Source: an uncultured Paenalcaligenes sp. (GTDB lineage Bacteria > Pseudomonadota > Gammaproteobacteria > Burkholderiales > Burkholderiaceae_B). From it: DNA of 36,154 nt. The notes under the pieces are model-generated. The model searched no databases. It saw nothing but the letters and a program-made list of their open reading frames with translations, and was not told the DNA's origin. Both the position numbers and the translations under genes were made by a program. Positions 32,211 to 36,154 of this stretch are shown here, piece after piece. Numbering within the stretch: the stretch's first letter is position 1; each line of letters opens with the position of its first letter. The stretch is from assembly GCA_947632305.1 (NCBI GenBank), contig CANROS010000011.1, positions 1 to 36,154 on the forward strand. Direction: 5' to 3'.

Positions 32211-32252
32211 GATGTAGAACCAATAAATGCGTAAAAAGAAAGGGCAAAAAGG

Positions 32253-32846
32253 CTATAGAACGCCTTTGGTTGAGGGAATCACGTTGTCGTTACGTGGATC
32301 CTTTTCGAGTGCCATGCGCATGGCACGCCCAAAAGCTTTAAAAATGGATTCACATTGATGGTGAGCGTTTTCGCCACGTAAGTTATCAATGTGTACCGTG
32401 GCTTGTGCGTGATTCACAAAACCTTGGAAAAACTCACGCGCTAAGTCTACATCAAAACTACCAATGCGCGCGCGTGTGTATTGCACAAAATAGAACAAAC
32501 CCGGGCGGCCAGAAAAGTCCATCGCTACGCGTGAAAGGGCCTCATCCATAGGCACATAGGCGTGGCCATAGCGGCGAATGCCGGCTTTGTTACCAATGGC
32601 TTTGGCAACGGCTTGGCCTAAGGCAATACCGATGTCTTCGACGGTGTGGTGATCATCAATATGGGTGTCGCCATCGCAATGTACATCGAGGTCTATCATG
32701 CCGTGACGGGCAATTTGATCAAGCATATGATCAAGAAAAGGCACGCCACTGTTGAGGCTTTGGCGGCCGGTACCATCTAAATTAATGGAAACACGAATAC
32801 GTGTTTCGCTGGTATTACGAGTTACTTCGGCTGTACGCATAGTCAT
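32253..32846 (-). CDS. hisB: Imidazoleglycerol-phosphate dehydratase
   Basis: The 197-residue protein is the monofunctional His[39 protein letters not shown] with the Mn-binding histidines, and [18 protein letters not shown]. It has no phosphatase domain, so histidinol phosphatase must be separate. It starts 8 bases after the hisD stop, leaving no room for the hisC gene often found here. Confidence 0.97.
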   Translation of the reverse strand: MTMRTAEVTRNTSETRIRVSINLDGTGRQSLNSGVPFLDHMLDQIARHGMIDLDVHCDGDTHIDDHHTVEDIGIALGQAVAKAIGNKAGIRRYGHAYVPMDEALSRVAMDFSGRPGLFYFVQYTRARIGSFDVDLAREFFQGFVNHAQATVHIDNLRGENAHHQCESIFKAFGRAMRMALEKDPRNDNVIPSTKGVL

Positions 32847-32854
32847 GATAAAAA

Positions 32855-34159
32855 TTAAGAGTTTTGGAGCCGGTATTCGGCGCTGGCAGCGTGAGCATAG
32901 AGGCCTTCGCCTTTTGCTAGGGTAGCGGCAATAGGGCCTAGGCTTTGGGCACCAGCTTTGGATACGTGAATAATACTGCTGCGTTTTTGGAAATCGTAAA
33001 CCCCTAGAGGTGAAGAAAAACGAGCAGTACGTGACGTCGGTAAAACGTGATTAGGACCAGCGCAGTAGTCGCCTAAAGACTCGGAGCTGTAGTGGCCAAG
33101 AAAAATAGCGCCAGCGTGACGTAAGTGCGGCAGCCAAGTTTCAGGGGCCTCAGTACAGACTTCTAGGTGTTCAGGGGCGATGAAATTGGAAATTTCACAG
33201 GCTTCGGCGAGGTCTTTGACCAAAATGAGGGCGCCACGATCGGCTAAGCTTTTTTTGATGATCTCGGCCCGTGGCATGGTGGGCAGTAGGTCTTGGATGG
33301 CTTGCTCGATGGCGTCAAGATAGGCAGCATCGGGGCACAATAAAATGGATTGGGCTAGCTCGTCGTGCTCGGCTTGAGAGAAGAGATCCATAGCGACCCA
33401 AGCGGCCGGAGCGCTGCCGTCAGCGATGATTAAAATTTCGCTGGGCCCGGCAATCATGTCGATGCCCACTGTACCAAAAACGCGACGTTTGGCTTCGGCC
33501 ACATAGGCGTTGCCAGGGCCTACAATTTTGTCTACCGGCTGAATGGTGTCGGTACCATAAGCCAATGCGCCCACAGCTTGGGCGCCGCCAATGGCATAGA
33601 CCTTGTCCACACCGCTAAGAGCGGCTGCGGCTAAGACCAGTTGGTTGCGCTCGCCTTTGGGTGTAGGCGTGACCATGATGAGCTCTTTAACCCCAGCGAC
33701 TTTGGCTGGGATGGCATTCATGAGCACAGAGGACGGGTAGGCGGCCTTACCACCCGGGACATACAGCCCAACGCGGTCTAAGGCAGTGACCTGTTGACCT
33801 AAGCGAGTGCCATCGTCTTCGGTATAAGACCAGCTTTGGCCTAATTGGTGTTCGTGGTATTGACGCACCCGCTGCGCAGCGGCTTCGAGCGCGCTGCGTT
33901 GCGTGGGGTCTAGGGTGTTGAGCGCATGGTGTAATTCGTCGTGATGAATTTCTAATTCAGCTGCGTGCTGTACCTGAACCCCATCAAAGCGATGGGTGAA
34001 TTCGATCAAAGCGGCATCACCGCGTTGGCGGATATGATGCAGAATGTCTCGGCAGGCAGTTTCTATAGAGGCGTCTTGCGTTGCTTCGAACGCTAATAGT
34101 TGACGCAATTCAGCATTAAATTGAGCAGTATCAGACTGCAAACGACGAATCACAGACAT
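32855..34159 (-). CDS. hisD: Histidinol dehydrogenase
   Basis: The 434-residue protein shows [78 protein letters not shown], and [20 protein letters not shown], which contain the Zn ligands and catalytic residues of HisD. It catalyses the last two NAD-dependent oxidations to histidine. It lies between hisG and hisB. Confidence 0.97.
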   Translation of the reverse strand: MSVIRRLQSDTAQFNAELRQLLAFEATQDASIETACRDILHHIRQRGDAALIEFTHRFDGVQVQHAAELEIHHDELHHALNTLDPTQRSALEAAAQRVRQYHEHQLGQSWSYTEDDGTRLGQQVTALDRVGLYVPGGKAAYPSSVLMNAIPAKVAGVKELIMVTPTPKGERNQLVLAAAALSGVDKVYAIGGAQAVGALAYGTDTIQPVDKIVGPGNAYVAEAKRRVFGTVGIDMIAGPSEILIIADGSAPAAWVAMDLFSQAEHDELAQSILLCPDAAYLDAIEQAIQDLLPTMPRAEIIKKSLADRGALILVKDLAEACEISNFIAPEHLEVCTEAPETWLPHLRHAGAIFLGHYSSESLGDYCAGPNHVLPTSRTARFSSPLGVYDFQKRSSIIHVSKAGAQSLGPIAATLAKGEGLYAHAASAEYRLQNS

Positions 34160-34213
34160 AAAACAGGTAGTTCCTAAAGCGATTATCTATATGCCTAGTG
34201 TATATCGGAACGC

Positions 34214-34900
34214 TTAGTTTTGGGGGGCCGGATCGCAAGCTGCTTGCATTAAAGTATTAATTAAGGGCTGCAGTTGGGTCTGACGGGTTTTCATGGCGGC
34301 TTGGTTAATGATTAAGCGTGAGGAAATTTGAGAAATTTCTTCGACCTCAGTGAGGCGGTTAGCGCGTAAGGTGCCACCGGTAGAAACCAAATCCACGATA
34401 GCATCCGCTAAGCCAACTAGAGGGGCTAATTCCATGGAGCCGTACAGTTTAATCAGATCAATGTAAACGCCTTTGCTGGCAAAGTGTTCACGAGCGGCGC
34501 GGGTGTATTTGGTGGCCACGCGTAGACGAGAGCCTTGTTTGACTGCGCTTTGATAATCAAAGCCTTCAGGCACAGCCACTGACATACGGCAACGAGCGAT
34601 ATTTAAATCTACGGGCTGATACAAACCGCCAGGGTGAGTTTCCATGTGTTCGTACAAAACGTCTTTACCGGCAATACCGATGTGAGCCGCCCCATACTGC
34701 ACATAGGTGGGCACATCAGTGGCGCGTACGATAATAATCTGCACATCAGGAGAATTGGTGGGCAGAATGAGTTTGCGTGAGGTTTCAGGGTTTTCTAAGA
34801 CTTCAATCCCAGCTTGGTTGAGTAAGGGAATGGTTTCGTCAAAGATGCGACCTTTGGAAAGTGCAAGAGTGAGGGGGCGGTTTGGATTAGCGGGGCTCAT
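34214..34900 (-). CDS. hisG: ATP phosphoribosyltransferase, short form
   Basis: The 228-residue protein shows [52 protein letters not shown], and the PRPP-binding region [17 protein letters not shown]. It lacks the C-terminal regulatory domain of long HisG, so it belongs to the short form that needs HisZ for activity and histidine feedback. hisZ is not in the window. It begins histidine synthesis and follows murA after 4 bases. Confidence 0.96.
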   Translation of the reverse strand: MSPANPNRPLTLALSKGRIFDETIPLLNQAGIEVLENPETSRKLILPTNSPDVQIIIVRATDVPTYVQYGAAHIGIAGKDVLYEHMETHPGGLYQPVDLNIARCRMSVAVPEGFDYQSAVKQGSRLRVATKYTRAAREHFASKGVYIDLIKLYGSMELAPLVGLADAIVDLVSTGGTLRANRLTEVEEISQISSRLIINQAAMKTRQTQLQPLINTLMQAACDPAPQN

Positions 34901-34904
34901 AGGA

Positions 34905-36154
34905 TTAGTCCTGGCGTATACGCTCGATAATGGCGCCTACGGCGGCAAGTTTATTTTCCATGCGGTCATAGCCGCGGTCTAGGTGATAAATACGTTCTAC
35001 GGTGGTGTCGCCTTCGGCGGCTAAACCCGCAATGACTAGGCTGGCTGAAGCACGAAGGTCGGTAGCCATCACGCGAGCACCTAACAAGCGCTCTACGCCT
35101 TTAACATGGGCGGTAGAGCCTTCGATTTCGATGTTAGCCCCTAAGCGTTGTAGCTCTTGGACGTGCATAAATCGATTTTCAAAGATGTTTTCTACAATAA
35201 CGGCATTGCCTTGAGCGATGGCGTTGAGAGCCATGAGTTGGGCTTGCATGTCAGTGGGAAAACCGGGGTGCTCGGTAGTGCTAAAACTGACGGCGAGGGG
35301 GCGCTTGTTCATGCGGCCATGAATACGAGAGCCTTCACATTCGATGTCTAAGCCGGCTTGACGCAGTTTTTCTAAGGTCGAGCTGAGGGTGTCTGGTGCC
35401 GTATTGTGCAGAGTAATGCTGCCACCAGCAGCGCCTACCGCACATAAAAAGGTACCGGTTTCAATGCGGTCAGGCATGATGGCGTGTTCTGCGCCATGTA
35501 GACGCTCTACGCCTTGAATGACGATACGTTCGGTGCCATGACCAGAAATACGTGCCCCCATTTTGATGAGAAGCTCGGCTAAATCAACAATTTCAGGTTC
35601 GCAAGCCGCGTTTTCTAGTATGGTTTCGCCCTCGGCTAAGGTGGCGGCCATTAAGAGGTTTTCGGTGCCGGTGACGGTGACCATATCAGTACGGATGATG
35701 GCGCCACGTAAGCGTTGCGCCTTGGCCATCACAAAACCATGCTCAATTTCAATCTCGGCACCCATCGCACGCAGACCTTTGATGTGCTGATCGACGGGAC
35801 GTTGACCAATGGCGCAGCCGCCGGGCAGACTGACTCGAGCTTGGCCAAAACGGGCTAATAAAGGCCCGAGCACCAAAATAGAAGCCCGCATGGTCTTTAC
35901 TAGATCATAGGGGGCTTCTAGGCTGGTGATATTGGATGCGTTTAGGGTGATTTGTTCGCCATCAGTGTGAGTGCGAACGCCCAGCTGGTCTAACAAACTG
36001 CACACGGTACGAATGTCGCGCAAGCGCGGTACGTTGCTAAGATGCAGGTCGTCAGCGGTTAATAAGCTGGCACACAAAATAGGTAACGCCGCATTCTTGG
36101 CGCCAGAAATAGTGATGTCTCCGTGCAGTTTCTGGCCACCGGTGATGCGTAATT
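34905..36154 (-). CDS. murA: UDP-N-acetylglucosamine 1-carboxyvinyltransferase (5' end cut by the window)
   Basis: The frame runs to the right edge: the last in-window bases encode [29 protein letters not shown], so only about two to four N-terminal residues are missing. The internal TTG at 36077 is not the start. The active-site cysteine is in [17 protein letters not shown]-binding residues are in SGAKN, and the C-terminus has [15 protein letters not shown] and the [15 protein letters not shown] helix. It transfers enolpyruvate to UDP-GlcNAc, the first committed step of peptidoglycan synthesis. Cys rather than Asp at the active site predicts fosfomycin sensitivity. murA next to hisG is a common betaproteobacterial arrangement. 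Confidence 0.96.
   Translation of the reverse strand, partial: LRITGGQKLHGDITISGAKNAALPILCASLLTADDLHLSNVPRLRDIRTVCSLLDQLGVRTHTDGEQITLNASNITSLEAPYDLVKTMRASILVLGPLLARFGQARVSLPGGCAIGQRPVDQHIKGLRAMGAEIEIEHGFVMAKAQRLRGAIIRTDMVTVTGTENLLMAATLAEGETILENAACEPEIVDLAELLIKMGARISGHGTERIVIQGVERLHGAEHAIMPDRIETGTFLCAVGAAGGSITLHNTAPDTLSSTLEKLRQAGLDIECEGSRIHGRMNKRPLAVSFSTTEHPGFPTDMQAQLMALNAIAQGNAVIVENIFENRFMHVQELQRLGANIEIEGSTAHVKGVERLLGARVMATDLRASASLVIAGLAAEGDTTVERIYHLDRGYDRMENKLAAVGAIIERIRQD

Noticed and set aside
32211-32252. Remnant of hisH between hisB and hisA
   Set aside because: The 42 bases show no stretch resembling HisH on either strand.
36075-36077. TTG as the start of MurA
   Set aside because: The reading frame continues to the window edge with conserved MurA N-terminal residues including SGAKN.
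1-36154. CRISPR arrays, insertion sequences or prophage genes
   Set aside because: No regularly spaced repeats, transposase, integrase or phage structural genes were seen.

Overview
The window looks like a chromosomal segment of a betaproteobacterium of the order Burkholderiales, most likely Alcaligenaceae-like with moderate G+C. This rests on backbone gene content and order: murA-hisG-hisD-hisB-hisA-hisF-hisI-hisE-HIT-tatA-tatB-tatC on the right, and a nif3-like gene, mscL, petABC (cytochrome bc1), sspA-sspB and tRNA-Thr in the middle. Apart from mscL these housekeeping genes are on the minus strand, and proteins such as MurA, HisF, PetB and SspA are recognisable by their motifs. No database search was possible, so taxonomy and synteny are inference.

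Left arm (1-5105, plus): a compact catabolic operon with the 3' end of an acyl-CoA dehydrogenase, a family III CoA-transferase, a 4,5-dihydroxyphthalate decarboxylase-like protein, a gentisate 1,2-dioxygenase-like bicupin, a fumarylacetoacetate hydrolase-fold enzyme and an NAD(P)H/2Fe-2S reductase of the phthalate dioxygenase reductase type. It reads as aromatic acid degradation through a gentisate-like ring-cleavage route, but no oxygenase component lies in the window. Next (5108-7278, minus) come a PgdA/cyclic-imide-hydrolase-like metal-dependent enzyme, a 94-residue CxxC protein and a CobW-type metallochaperone GTPase. At 7537-10772 (plus) a membrane GGDEF-EAL protein is translationally coupled to a PhnD-like periplasmic binding protein with no ABC permease nearby, suggesting a ligand-sensing c-di-GMP module.

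Middle (10880-16522): tRNA-Thr with a clear promoter, sspB-sspA, petCBA, mscL and a Nif3 family gene. From 16600 to 28000 the backbone is interrupted by accessory genes. An AraC-family regulator is followed by two plus-strand operons, cupin plus alpha/beta hydrolase and metallo-beta-lactamase fold plus MFS transporter. Each has two 17-bp half-sites 22 bp apart, about 60 bp before the start codon, so one regulon is likely.

The strongest candidate for an undescribed system is the five-gene minus-strand operon at 21708-26248: a 162-aa protein, a 575-aa coiled-coil membrane protein, a 66-aa disordered protein, a 178-aa helical protein and an intact AAA+ ATPase resembling the Ycf46/slr0374 type. 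The operon sits between two copies of the same 28-bp palindromic terminator, and three of its proteins end in short arginine-rich tails. A SorAB-like sulfite dehydrogenase pair with a Tat signal follows, then tatCBA.

Right arm: the his operon is compact, but hisC (usual between hisD and hisB) and hisH (usual between hisB and hisA) are both absent. HisG is the short form that needs HisZ, which is also not here. murA runs off the right edge.
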